Part shown: piece by piece, positions 53,560-64,000 of the stretch | Numbering within the stretch: the first letter of the stretch is position 1 | Layout of the letters: each line of letters starts with the position of its first letter | NCBI GenBank assembly: GCA_033558025.1 | Contig: JAUCEF010000018.1 | Coordinates: 186,001-250,000 of the forward strand | Reading direction: 5' to 3' | Length of the DNA stretch: 64,000 bases | DNA from: Phytophthora sp. 'mugwort' | Lineage: Eukaryota > Oomycota > Peronosporomycetes > Peronosporales > Peronosporaceae | Notes under the pieces: model-generated | Seen by the model: only the letters and a program-made list of their open reading frames with translations | The model's database searches: none | Told to the model about the DNA's origin: nothing | Position numbers and translations under genes: made by a program

Positions 53560-55199
53560 ATGGATTCGCACATATCAGGTACTTCCACTGGTAGCGATTC
53601 GCGCATACCAGTTTATTCCGTCGTGGCAGGTATAGTTCCTCAACTTCAGTACTTACGGACTGTATGGTCTTTCCTTGCGTCACGAATTGCTCTTGGATGT
53701 CCGCTAGACTCATCGTCAAGTGCTCCATGACAACCGTTTCCGTGGTTTCATCAGGGTTGTCATCATTTTGATTTGCCATGTTCATCCTTGCCTGCCCACG
53801 CCCACGTCGTTGATTCGAGTGATTATACCTCGGTGGGTGTCTTTCGGCTTTCTGCTGCGATCGAATAGGACATTGGTTAGCCCTATGAGCAGCGCGTCCA
53901 CACCTGAAACAGGCTACGGCGTATGCATTCATCTCGCGATGGCACATGCACGCTATCAATTTCCATTGGCTCCGCTGCATCGTTGTCGTTCGTGTGTTTT
54001 CGTTCGTACGCTCGGTACGACACTCTTTTTTTTCCATCCGAACGTCCATGGGGAGGATGCGATCGATCATAGTCTAACGCTGTTGTTACAGCTTTCGCAA
54101 GCGCCTCACAACGTCGATATTGAACCTCTCCACGTACCATGGACGATAGTTCACATAAAAAGTAACTGATTTTGTCCAGTTCCTCCATCTTTGTGACTTG
54201 CGTCACTAAGTCGCGATACTCGCTGACATAGTCAGGCAAGTCTTTGCAACTATGTTCTTTCAAGTCATTCATCTGCTCTCGCAGACGCTCCTGCAGGTCC
54301 TTTGGTACGAACTCGGCTCCCAACTTAAAAATAGAAGTCGTCGACACTCGCAAAATAATTCATGTCAGTCATATACCAGTGTGCAGCACCATGCTTCAGC
54401 GTTCCGGCAATCACGACCAACATCCTTTTCTTCAGGGCTGCCTACTTGTATGCGTTACTCTTAGATTGAAAGTACTGGTCAATCTGCTGTTTGTATAAAG
54501 CAAATGACTCGTTCATGGTACCGCTGTACGTAGGCAGTTTTACACGTTCCAGTTTGAGCTCAGAGACCTGTTTCATGTGCGTGAGAGTCTTAATGAGCTC
54601 GGTTTGCTTCTGGATCGAAGCGATCATACTCTGCAAATAAGATGTGCAGGATCCGCCATACTTGATACATGATTACTTTTCGAAAACCTTGAAGATGAAC
54701 CGGAGATAAAAGGGGAACTTGTTACAAGGAATAGATATGCTACGCCTAAAGTTCCGAACGACTAGTTTTTGTCGGTTCTGGTCTTCTTGTATGTTTCGGC
54801 GAGGTCGATCTACCTTCGAGTTCTTGGCGATTACGCTTAGCACGTTTACGCGACGAGTCGCTCCGCTTGGTATACTGAGCTTCTTCGCCCATCTCGATTT
54901 CTCGCAGCACACGCTGGATTCCAGTCGAGACGAGGTGGTTGGCGCGATGAAGTTGAGTGTGTGCGTCGTTTAGCACACTCACAATGCGACGCTTCTTTGC
55001 GCCACGTTCCCAGCCGTGTATTTTGACGAGCTTGACCAAAGCCTATAGTATACGATCAGACTTGGCTATCGGCTTGTAGAGGTCCGTGCGCGCTTTCTTT
55101 GTAGCACCCGGATCGCCGACAGACAAACGCAAGAACTCGCCTAGTAACGGAATCTCCTTGTCCTTCTGATGGACAACAGACGGCTTTGCTCGAGTCATA
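53560..55199 (-). pseudogene. Second Ty3/gypsy gag with CCHC zinc knuckle
   Basis: Starts at ATG 55,199 with a frame of about 150 codons (one stop near 55,043): MTRAKPSVVHQKDKEIPLLG, VKLVKIHGWERGAKKRRIVS, then a Lys/Arg-rich tail to 54,746. A second block (54,636-54,442) includes KLPTYSGTMNESFALYKQQI, typical of gag capsid starts. The third (54,353-53,883) continues with LGAEFVPKDLQERLREQMND and YVSEYRDLVTQVTKM. A zinc knuckle CFRCGRAAHRANQC lies at about 53,890. Whether the first, basic block belongs to the same element is inferred from its position. The frame is broken between blocks. Confidence 0.7.
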
Positions 55200-55748
55200 A
55201 CCTAGCCTAAGCGGGCCAGGACAATGAGACTGTTAGAGAGTGCTGGGCAAAGGTTGCCAAGATCCACCAGACTTACCGGCTAGCCAAGAATTACGCCTAC
55301 TACAAAGGGACTTGGTTTACAAACGGGGCAGGTTCAAGACCAGCAATTCCAATTATAGCGAATGCAAATAACCGAGGCAGAGTACCCTCAGGCACTACCA
55401 ACAGCCCTCCGGTCAAATTTCCATCAATCAGCGTTCGATGGCTAAAAACTGAAATTACAGTTATGACCACAGCAGTGTGCAGCTGGATGTCCAATCACGG
55501 AACAACCATTTACGGCCACAGCACTTTCGGGACGACAGTGACGACAGCGATAGCCGCGGATTCCCCCCTGCTACCAGATACCGGGGCGGCTATACACTTG
55601 CAGTGCGGCGGAGGAAGCAGGTAGGCTTGGACTTGTGGGGAACGACGCACGTTTTGGAATGATTCTATTTGTTTGTTTTTCTTTTGCTAGCTACGACATG
55701 CATGCGCTCATGGAAGCACCTCGTGCTCTCCATGCGCTCTCCTACTGG

Positions 55749-55827
55749 GTAAGCTTCTTTTTCTTTTCTGTATACTTAACCTAAATGTAAGCAACGTTTC
55801 CTTTTTCCTAAATTTGTTCTGTGCAGG
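55749..55827 (+). other. Intron-like segment without a recognisable gene
   Basis: GTAAGC donor, pyrimidine-rich middle, and TTCTGTGCAG acceptor, 79 bp, the size of local introns. The flanking sequence has no recognised coding motif, so this may be a relic of a lost gene or chance. Confidence 0.35.
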
Positions 55828-55989
55828 TACGCATCAGGTACGTACCTTTGGCGGCTGCCTGCCATGCGCGTCCTGGCCGTTCAAGGCAGCTCGCGCATGA
55901 TGGCTTGCTACATAGGCCGCTGGCGTGGTCGGTCAGCGCGCCCGTGAGGGTGATGGCCTAGGCGTGCTGACCGGCACGCCGTGCTCGGC

Positions 55990-56285
55990 CTGACATGCGG
56001 CGTAATTCACCCACGTTGTCATCATGGCGTTTGAAGGCCACCATACCTATCACTTCGGCCGACGCCATTTGAGGTGTTGCTACACAAAAGTCCCGCCAGG
56101 CGTGGTGTATATGGCCTCAATCCTGCTAAATATCACCGATCGTGATGGCCTCCGTCATGTGCACCTCCAATACTTCAGCATTCATATTGTGTGCTGGGTA
56201 GTGCATCATGCCATCCTCAAACCGCGTTTTCACCACCTGCTCCAAATCATTCGATCGGAACTGACGTATGGCGATGTCAATCTGC
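55990..56285 (-). pseudogene. GNAT acetyltransferase fragment, second copy
   Basis: On minus IDIAIRQFRSNDLEQVVKTR and FEDGMMHYPAHNMN match the N-terminal part of GNAT enzymes, followed after a stop by ATPQMASAEVIGMVAFKRHD and NVGELRRMS. It is parallel to the first copy (IIVRQFCFDDLSQIAEVF, ATPKTNPTEVVGMVGLEPK, GELRRMSV). It starts directly after the C-terminal part of the first copy and stops after the third strand. Truncated, hence a pseudogene. Confidence 0.65.
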
Positions 56286-56339
56286 AAGTCGCTTTGGCGT
56301 CCGCACGGTCCTTTGCTGTTACCCCTGACAACGCGACTT

Positions 56340-56885
56340 CCATCCAGGCGCTCGAAACTTCCAAGAGCTTCTCAAACTTATACACCTCGAAGGGCGGGTC
56401 GCTAAGCGCTATGATGGCAGTCGCCTTGTACCCCACCGACGGATAAAACGCTCGAGCCTCATCCATGACGCCTCCCGTCGTCAACCACACCCTAATGGTG
56501 AATCCATTATTTTGTGCCCAGTGCTCAAGTGCTGCAACGAGCTTCCGACGGACAACAAAACGTCGATATGTGTGTGTTCACGGACATTCGTCGCAGTTCT
56601 CCTTCGTTGTTTTCCTTGGGTTCGAGGCCCACCATGCCAACAACTTCTGTCGGATTTGTCTTAGGCGTTGCAACCCAGAAATTTCCCGCAGGGGTGATGT
56701 AGGTGCCTTTAATGTCGCTCAAGCTGCTGTCCAGACTCTTGAAGGTACGCCTCTAATTGCTCGGGCATGGCGCAAATCGCCTCGTACGACCGCATTCCAG
56801 CCTTGAACACTTCTGCGATCTGGGACAGGTCGTCAAAACAAAATTGACGCACGATAATGTCAATGGCAGCGTCGGAAACACCCAT
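56340..56885 (-). pseudogene. GNAT family N-acetyltransferase, frameshifted
   Basis: The start ATG at 56,885 opens MGVSDAAIDIIVRQFCFDDL. After a frame change near 56,750 come NFWVATPKTNPTEVVGMVGL and EGELRRMSVNTH, the strand before the acetyl-CoA loop. A second frame change near 56,555 is followed by RRKLVAALEHWAQNNGFTIR, VWLTTGGVMDEARAFYPSVG and YKATAIIALSDPP, the classic C-terminal half of a GNAT. The loop that should read like Q/RxxGxG/A is degenerate. Relatives acetylate small amines or protein N-termini with acetyl-CoA. Two frameshifts make it a pseudogene unless they are assembly errors. Confidence 0.72.
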
Positions 56886-56899
56886 AATTAATTGCGAGG

Positions 56900-58770
56900 G
56901 GAACGGTATAAATCGTTTGCGGGGGAGAGTCAGGATGCAAAGTGGCAACCTTGCCAGCCACTTTGCAAGCGTGACTAAGGATGCCTTCCTTAGTCATCGC
57001 ATGAAACGGTATCAGTGGCACAGCCCGATCCCGTAATTGTGGATTTTGTATTCTCGCTGAAAGGTACTTGGGAAAGTACCAGGCAAAGCGGGGTGTCCGA
57101 TATGACAATATTGACTGTACATTTCGCCGATAGAGCGCCCATTGCCCATCCCTGGATTTATCATGATCTCAGCATTACTAGAGGTATATATACTTAAGTA
57201 AGTGATGCACCGTAATTCCCGACACAGCATATGTCAGTATATATTATCTTTAATCTTGTATTAGCTTTGACGACACTTCTGGACACGGCTAGCTAAGTGT
57301 CCATGAAAGGCTGCACTTTTGGTACACTTGCACATAATATTTAGAACTCTAAAGTGATACATTTAGTCTCATTCTTGTAAATACACTGAGCCATGTTGGC
57401 TAAAAGTGAAGTAACATACCGATAAAGCAGCAGGGGGATTACGAGTTGCAATACAACAATACGAGTACTGTATTGTGCTTTTCACGTATTTTGGCAGTTC
57501 ATTATACAAGTACTATACAACCTCTACTGCCACATTCTGCTTCAGAGCGGTTGGAAGTGCGCGTAGCCATAGCAAACGCGCGGGGTGCCCGCTCGCTACT
57601 CCGCTTCGGGAAGAACACCACTGGCGTGAGGGCCCGCAGCCTGTGAACCCTTGTCGATTTCAGCACCGATTTCGTTGAAATGCGCATGCCGTTATAGTTA
57701 TGTAGGGTATGACTCGATATTATCTTTTTCCCGTCTTTGCTGTTCTTTCCCCACATGTCGTAAACGTTTCCTGCTGTTTCTTTAATGCTCTAACTGAACG
57801 TCGAGAAACGTTTCCACTGGAAAAAAAACCGCTGGAAACTTTCCAGCTGTTTTAGTTATGCGCCATTTTTCGCAAAATTATTATGGCCCGTATACATGTA
57901 ACCGAGTATTCTTGGTGGAATGCTGTATAGGGATGTAGGCGGTCGTGAACATGGAAGTTCACGGGGACGCCTCGAGGCATTTGGCGGTTGACGCCGAACA
58001 CGACCGTATGTTGGAGTGTGTTGCCGGAGGAAGCGTTGTTCAACAACAACTTGTTGTGGGCGTGCCGAATGGAAAGTGTCTATTGACAGCATGTGAGACA
58101 TCAGTTTATGTACAAGGGTATCACACTTTCGAGTGAAACTAGCCTTACGGGTAGGTGGCGAGGGAGCGCAGTGAGCACTCTATGATTTACAGTCCGTGTG
58201 CGCAGCACGCGGATGCAAACGAAAATTGACGCGGAGATCGCATGCCATTTCAGGTCGATATCGCATGTGATCTGCGCGTCAATTCTGGCACCCCCGAGAA
58301 CGCATAAAAAGCACACACAAACAAACGGATGTCCTTATACATTGATTTTGTATGGATGAATATAGTTTGTTTGTCGACAGATAGAACTGCAGGATTGTGG
58401 AAGACCAAAAGGAGGTCGCATATTAGTCTATCTCATCACTCCTCTTGAGCACTTTCAGCGAGTCAAAACAGTTAGGGTTAGGGGTACCGTTCTGACACTT
58501 TCGGACAAATATTAGTCGGAACCAGCGAAAAAAAAAAAGAGAATAACCTGATACAAATATCTAGTCTAACGAATAATTCGGGCATATATATGGCATTCGG
58601 ACAACTATGCATTTTCCTAGATTAAAAAGAAGTTGGAGGACGTTTACACATCCATTTGTTTAGGTCACACAGTTCGAAGAGCGGTTAGAGAAGCATGAGC
58701 TAACAGGTTCGCGTAAGCGTGTCGTGCGCGCCGTTTTATTATCTCTCCAGGAAGCCGTAGTATCCGAACT
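56900..58770. other. No recognisable gene
   Basis: AT-rich and without protein motifs. Overlapping short frames at 57,446-57,680 and 57,940-58,136 have no family signature. A run of A lies at 58,527-58,538. Confidence 0.45.
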
Positions 58771-59542
58771 CTATAATGTCGTACTGTACCTAAGAAACTT
58801 GATTCGCGCGTTGACGGTGCTCAACTTCACCTTTCGGTGATCGTCCGACTTGGCGGTGGGTGCATACAAAGCACCGTCGAAGAGCACGCGGTGAAAGAGC
58901 ATTCCCAGACGCCAATGAAGGAGATGGAGACCCTTGTGCTCCTTCGAGTTGTACCAGACCCTCTGTCCCTTCCACGGGTACGCAATGCGGAACGGTTCCT
59001 TGCCGAGGTTGGCGGTTGTCCTGAGGATCTGCTCGAGATCTTTCTTCAGCTGGGCTGGTGCATCTTCAGGCAGGCAGAAGTCGAATGTTGTGCGGACCGA
59101 GGTTTTCTTTTCGCCGGTCTTTTGTTTCGTTACGGGCAGAATATTAGCTTGGTTGTTTTTGTAGGGCGGAACGCTTGACGGGATGAATGGGAGCGAGTGA
59201 TGTCGTGAAGATGTGGTGCGCCTTAGTCTCACCCTTGGTCATGGCGTAATGGGGTGGCAAGAACATCAGTGGGACGGTCAGGTGACCCTGATGGCCATGA
59301 AGAACGGACGTGGCGAGGTCGTCGAGGGCTTCTAGCACCACGGAAGCGCTGTTAGCGGCGAAACGTTCTCGTAGAGACGACCAGTAGGCGATCCGTGTCA
59401 ACAGGGTGTGGTCGAGGTCGCTCGTCTTTGTTTTTGCGTCGAGAGCGACGAGTAGTGGGTCGATAGCCGTCTCGGGCTTGGCCGACTTCTTGGCGGGTGA
59501 CTTGGTTATTTTGGTGGGGGACTGGATAACTTCTTGGCTCAT
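58771..59542 (-). pseudogene. Unrecognised ORF in two frames, possibly gag-like
   Basis: ATG at 59,542 starts MSQEVIQSPTKITKSPAKKS, a Lys/Ser/Pro-rich leader, then DHTLLTRIAYWSSLRERFAA and VLEALDDLATSVLHGHQG. The frame changes near 59,160-59,230 and continues with TTFDFCLPEDAPAQLKKDLE, FRIAYPWKGQRVWYNSKEHK and VNARIKFLRYSTTL to 58,771. Together about 245 residues. The folded-protein-like composition suggests real coding origin. A basic leader and lack of known motifs would fit a retroelement gag, but no pol lies next to it. One frameshift must be assumed. Confidence 0.35.
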
Positions 59543-59832
59543 TGTGGACTGAGGAGGAACAGAATGCGACGAAGCCCTTTCCTTGATCTAACCACGGTCC
59601 TTCCCATGATTATGTCCCAGTTGGGAACGGTTCCGCGAAATTCAGTCGCTCACCGTTTATGGATGACTCGAACTGAAACTGCTTGAGAATAGGCTATGCC
59701 AAGAACGGTATTCTTTGTATGGGTTGCGATGGGCGTTCGGTTGAGCGCCTCGATATCTAAAGAATAATGGACGGGTACAGTCTCGACCGTACTGGACTAT
59801 CTTAGTGAAGCAGGTCATTAGCGAAATCGGAA

Positions 59833-60942
59833 ATGGAGGCGATCTACGAGGTAGCCGAGTGGCGCTTCAAGTTGGTAGAAGCTACCGCTATGGCTAGCTA
59901 TGAAGCAAGCAGCGTTTTTCGAAAGGATTTACTCTACCTATTCTGCAGCGTCGTGATCTGGACGGTCACTGAGCCTTTGCGTGGCTTGACTGCTCGAGTG
60001 GTCTCGGCAGCGAGCCTATTTATATACAAGTATGCTGCCCTCGCTCAGTCTTGCGTCTGTCGATACTGACGCTACGTGAGGGGAGCGACCGTGCAAGTCC
60101 AATCCCGCCGGATCAGCCTGTGGAAAATCTACGAGGCTCTGTTGGCGACACATATTGTTGTTTGATGATGAGCCGTGAGCACCAAGAGGGGTTGGATCGG
60201 CTGCTCTACAAGTGGTTGGACGCCTTTCACGAGTACTGGTGCGTGTACTTGCCGAATACGGTTGAGCTGACCTGGTTGTCTATCGTGAATTATGGCAAAG
60301 GACTGAAGCTGGAATGCAAGCGAACGGTTAGCCGTGTGTGGTTAGTCGGACAAGCGTTGGGGACGGTCGCCTCGTTGACGGTCTACTCCTCGTTTTATGG
60401 AGTGTTGTTCGCTTATGAGTTGATTGAGTTGGCGTGCCGAGGATTGCTTGGGGTCTTCGCCCTAATGGTAGCAATCAACTACCAGTTCTCGGAACTGAGT
60501 GGAATACGACGATCTAGTCGTGAGTCAAGCTTTGTTGAGCTTTGACATGGCCGTTCTAGCGGTGTGCTTTACTAGCCGCTGTTGGCAGTGGTACGAGGAT
60601 TCTGCTGGTGGACGATCTCCGTTCAAGATGGTCAGTGATGGTTATGCTGCTTTGTGCAAGCAGTTGAGGAACAAAAGCAAGTGGAACGGCTCAGTGAAGT
60701 ATTCTGGCAGATGGACGGAGGGGGAAACCGTCCCCGCTGAATCGTTCCGAGTCAAAGTCAAAGGGCCGCAGAGCTACGGGAATTGCGTGCCAAGATGGCA
60801 ACAAGCCGTGCCGAAGAAGCCCGCCGTTCGGCCCATACTCGTGAAGGACAACAAGCTTCCGTCGGGTAGAATGTCCCGAGTCCAGAAGGTGATTATCTTC
60901 TGGGTCGGGTTGGGCCACGGCTTGGCGATGGTCCACGGTTGA
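59833..60942 (+). pseudogene. Unrecognised membrane-segment-rich ORF set
   Basis: ATG at 59,833 opens MEAIYEVAEWRFKLVEATAM. Hydrophobic helices follow (LLYLFCSVVIWTV and VVSAASLFIYKYAAL). A second frame to 60,545 has EHQEGLDRLLYKWLDAFHEY, then two more hydrophobic stretches (ALGTVASLTVYSSFYGVLFA and GLLGVFALMVAINY). Near 60,660-60,830 another frame gives a coiled-coil-like VERLSEVFWQMDG and QRAAELRELRAKMATSRAEE. Four likely membrane helices and a coiled coil in about 370 residues, with two or three frame changes. No family recognised. It runs divergently from the frame set at 58.8-59.5 kb. Confidence 0.35.
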
Positions 60943-61199
60943 TGATCTGGTTGACCCATTGGTTGGATGATGAGCTTTACGGATGGACGAGTCGGGTCTG
61001 GTCTACAGATGCCTTCGGTATACCTTCAACTCGGGTCAGAGTGGGCAACGGTTTGCGGCTCGTCCCTGTCCCGGTTAGGAGGGACCGTGGGTCATTTGCG
61101 AAAAAGCCCCCGAGCTGCGAGCACGGAGGTCACGAAGGTAAGTGTGGACGACGGCCAGGCGTGTGTTGACGGAACGGTCGGAGTGGTGACAGGTGCCTG

Positions 61200-62590
61200 A
61201 CCCGTGGGATGGGGACGGGTGTGTCAAGGTCACAAAGGATAGCGTGTGGACTCCAGAGCTGAGAGAGCGGTTCTCTAGGGCATCACCGCCCAGGTTTCAG
61301 TTAGTCAGTCGTGAATTTACCCAGTGAATAACAAGTTGAGTTTTATATTCGACTTTGTTTGTTAACCATTCTTTAAACCCTACAAGCGTGTACTACTTCT
61401 ATCCAGCATCGACTGTCCTACACCATGACGACTCGCGTCAGTATTATGGAAGGTCAGTGGCATTATTGAACTCGGGGTCGCGCCTGGTCTGGGAGGTTCG
61501 GGTCGTCCGGAAACTCCAATAAACCGCGTACTTACGATACTGACGTCTCGGATAACATCTCGTTCGGCTTGCAAGAACAAAGCCAAAATGAACCAAGGAT
61601 ATCCACTACTGAAAATGTGTAAAATTATATAGATGTATACTATCTCGAGTTTGATTTTGAAGTGATGTATTGTGCGTCCCGCCTATATTTGCTAAAATTG
61701 ACCGATTGAGCGAATCGCCCCAATCCAATCTCTCAGTCATTTGATCATGCCCGGTCTATGCGCTCGATATATATTTTGTCGTACTTAACAGGTATGCCAT
61801 AGTGAACCCAAGCGATTCCCCGATCTTGCGCGATTTGCTCCGTGATTGATTCGATGAATCGCGCATGGAAGTTCGAGTAGAAAGCATAATACATTAATGT
61901 CATTTAAAACCACCGTGCCCATGTATAGTTTATCGATTGTAATTTGTCTTCCACCTTTACGCTGGTTGCACGCCAGAATAACTTACTTACTTGAACTGCA
62001 TAATCTGCCTTTATCTTCTGTTTGTGCAGGACTCCATGGACAACTCGTGTTGTTCTGAGATAAGAAGCAATTCAGTGCTGCTAGCGTAAGTTAATATGGA
62101 CCGGTATACCGATCGTAAATTGGTGATGCATGAGGGCTTTATTGACAATAAATTATTGTGGACCGCGATCGAGCCCACGGCGACATGGTTGGGCCTCCGG
62201 GGGCTTTATTGTGGACCGCGGAAACGAACAAAGGTAGGTACCATGGATCAGCACTCGACACAGTAGCCCTTAAGACCCGCTTGCACGATTTCTACAAACC
62301 CTAAATCCGCTGCGGCTCGCACACGAGCCTCCGCTTGCCTAAAAAACGATGCTGGGACTGAGGTTTGCATCTGCGGGCACAGCGCCGATCTTGTCACCCC
62401 AAAGTACAATCTTATTATCGCGAGCGTAGCGAACCGCGGAGTCGCCGAAATGGCGCCCAGCCAAGAGAAGAGCGGCTGGACCATTTATGAATGTCCCACT
62501 AAAGGTATTCCCTCCTATATCGGGACGGTTCCCACATCCCTACATTTTTCAACACATGGGATGATAAGATAAGACAGGTCACTAATCCGG
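61200..62590. other. No recognisable gene
   Basis: Mostly AT-rich. A short direct repeat with GGGCTTTATTG and TGTGGACCGCG occurs twice at 62,130-62,225. A minus frame at 62,248-62,484 has no known motif. Confidence 0.4.
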
Positions 62591-62599
62591 TAGTACGCG

Positions 62600-64000
62600 A
62601 CATTTGACTGGTATATTTATTTTTAGGGATGCTGTGCCTCCCGCCTTTGCATTTCCTGCCAGCATACAAAAGGCGAAAGGCGCTTAGGGCCCTTGTTCAG
62701 GTGGAGAACGCGTTCTGTCCCGAAACAGAAAGACCATCCTGGTTGGTCAAAATTTAACTGGTACAGTGTACCAAGTTGGCAAGTTCGCGTTCCGAACCAC
62801 TTGTTCTAGGAACAGCTCCAGACGTGTGCTAGCCAGAGAATAATTGTGCCCTGGACGACATATCTGGTGTCATTATTGCAGTAGTAGTAGGCGCCTGGGT
62901 GGGTGCTGTAGTAGTTGCCACAGACAAGCGCGGCCTTTGGCAGCGACCAGGGCCCCCATGACGTTTCCAGCGCGGGTATTCAATGAGGCTCTCCGTACGC
63001 CGGGTAAAGGCTGGTTTCACAAGAAGCTATGCTGAAAGGAAATGCCTTTAGAGACCTCTGTGCAAAATAAATTACCTGTTTAACATTCACGCCGTTTTGA
63101 GCCCAGAGCAATATGCACCGGGCCCGGCAAATTCATTAATAAAGGCGAAACGCCAGTAGGGGGCACAATTTAAAGCATTTGCCGGCGAATAACCTGTTAT
63201 GAATCCCTATTTACATCGCCAACACACTCATAAAGAGTGTGTGGCAATCTATAGCCTTCGCGATTGGCCTTTATATATCATCCAATAGCGGCCTGCCAGA
63301 TGACGGCGAATAGACATGCCGCGCTGTGCCTAGGGGAGACTGGGCTCGCTGACGGAGACACAACAACCTCACGCTTCGATGTTTGGCGAGCAATTGCGCA
63401 GGCGTCCGGACAGAGATCTGCTCGCACACCACGACCCCTCCCCCCAATCCGCTCAGCCTCGAGCCACTTTCCTGTCCTCGCGAGCCGTGTTAGTGATGTA
63501 GGTGAATGCCTTGCTGGTCTTCGTTATATCCCACGCACCGCGGTCGAAGAAGATCCACTGAGCAGATAGGCGGACGTCACCGTTCGTGTGCTGAGCACCA
63601 CCACGGCGGAAGGAATGTAAGGTCAGCGCAGCGGAGGCTCCAGCAGGTTCAGCTTCGCGCTTGAGCATTCTGTTCACGTAAACCTGCATCCCATTTTCAT
63701 CCCGCTTGGTGAATCCACCTCCCGGTTTGTTCTTTCCTTAGTCTTGTGTGCTTGTGTCTGTACGCAGCGGCACGGAGATTCCTGGACTCGAGCGTGGGCG
63801 ACAGGACCGACTCCGAAGCGACGGCGGGCATGGTCGACGGCACTACAGCAACTTGAAGCGTTGCCGGCTCAGCTGCCAACAACTCGTAAAGCGCGGCACC
63901 GGTGCCCAGTGAGCTGTCGTACGGGCTGCGTGCCAGGTGGTCGGGCGCTAGGCTTGCATGCTGGTGCGGTTCACGCCGGCGTGGATCAGCACACGAGGCG
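62600..64000 (-). mobile_element. Crypton-type tyrosine-recombinase element, copy B (runs off the window)
   Basis: On minus: YELLAAEPATLQVAVVPST (about 63,880), then GMQVYVNRMLKREAEPAGAS and ALTLHSFRRGGAQHTNGDVR, with an intact HxxR box (His and Arg kept), and RGAWDITKTSKAFTYITNTA holding the probable nucleophile Tyr. EDRKVARG ends the frame at 63,453. The 3' flank is shared with copy A, but about 380 bp at 62,700-63,085 are present only here. The upstream part of the gene is outside the window, so it cannot be said whether the whole gene is intact. Confidence 0.75.

Noticed and set aside
1..64000. tRNA or rRNA genes
   Set aside because: No cloverleaf-like A/B box pairs or rRNA segments were recognised by eye; a tRNAscan-type search was not possible.

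Overview
The window is oomycete nuclear DNA, most likely Phytophthora or a close relative. The evidence is a secreted mucin-like protein with Thr/Pro 10-residue repeats, of the kind known from Phytophthora cyst germination; a flagellar PACRG gene; introns of only 58-80 bp; initiator-like motifs close to start codons; and a mix of transposon families typical of oomycetes. No species can be named from the sequence alone.

Only four genes look intact. One stands alone: a mucin-like surface or secreted protein (13,620-17,255, minus). The other three form a compact island at 33.9-38.9 kb: an S53 sedolisin-type protease with a C-terminal membrane anchor (plus), a four-exon MAPKK-like kinase (minus) and a two-exon PACRG axonemal protein (minus). 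Gaps inside the island are only 95 and 147 bp. Everything around it is transposon debris, as in a repeat-rich compartment of an oomycete genome.

Layout. 0-0.6 kb: tail of a chromodomain Ty3/gypsy element. 2.4-8.0 kb: degenerate Ty1/copia element (minus) with a scrambled 5' LTR. 9.68-13.62 kb: piggyBac element with TTAA target duplications and a Tigger/pogo fragment inside; its right TTAA is part of the mucin stop codon. 18.0-19.1 kb: PIF/Harbinger-type transposase remnant. 20.7-21.0 kb: LINE C-terminal remnant. 26.0-27.3 kb and 62.6-64.0 kb: two copies of a Crypton-type tyrosine-recombinase element (minus). 28.0-33.1 kb: degenerate DIRS-like element with RT, RNase H and tyrosine recombinase. 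39.48-44.63 kb: Mutator-like element whose ~914-bp, nearly identical terminal inverted repeats carry a frameshifted fragment of an STI1/HOP co-chaperone gene. 44.65-51.88 kb: Ty3/gypsy element with direct LTRs and gag start on plus but pol on minus, read here as an internal inversion. 52.5-55.2 kb: another Ty3/gypsy element with the RT core deleted. 56.0-56.9 kb: tandem pair of broken GNAT acetyltransferase genes. 58.8-61.0 kb: divergent pair of unrecognised reading-frame sets, one rich in membrane segments.

The most striking points are the STI1-carrying inverted repeats of the Mutator-like element, the piggyBac insertion exactly at the mucin stop codon, and the inverted pol segment. Domain calls come from reading motifs by eye; no similarity search was run.
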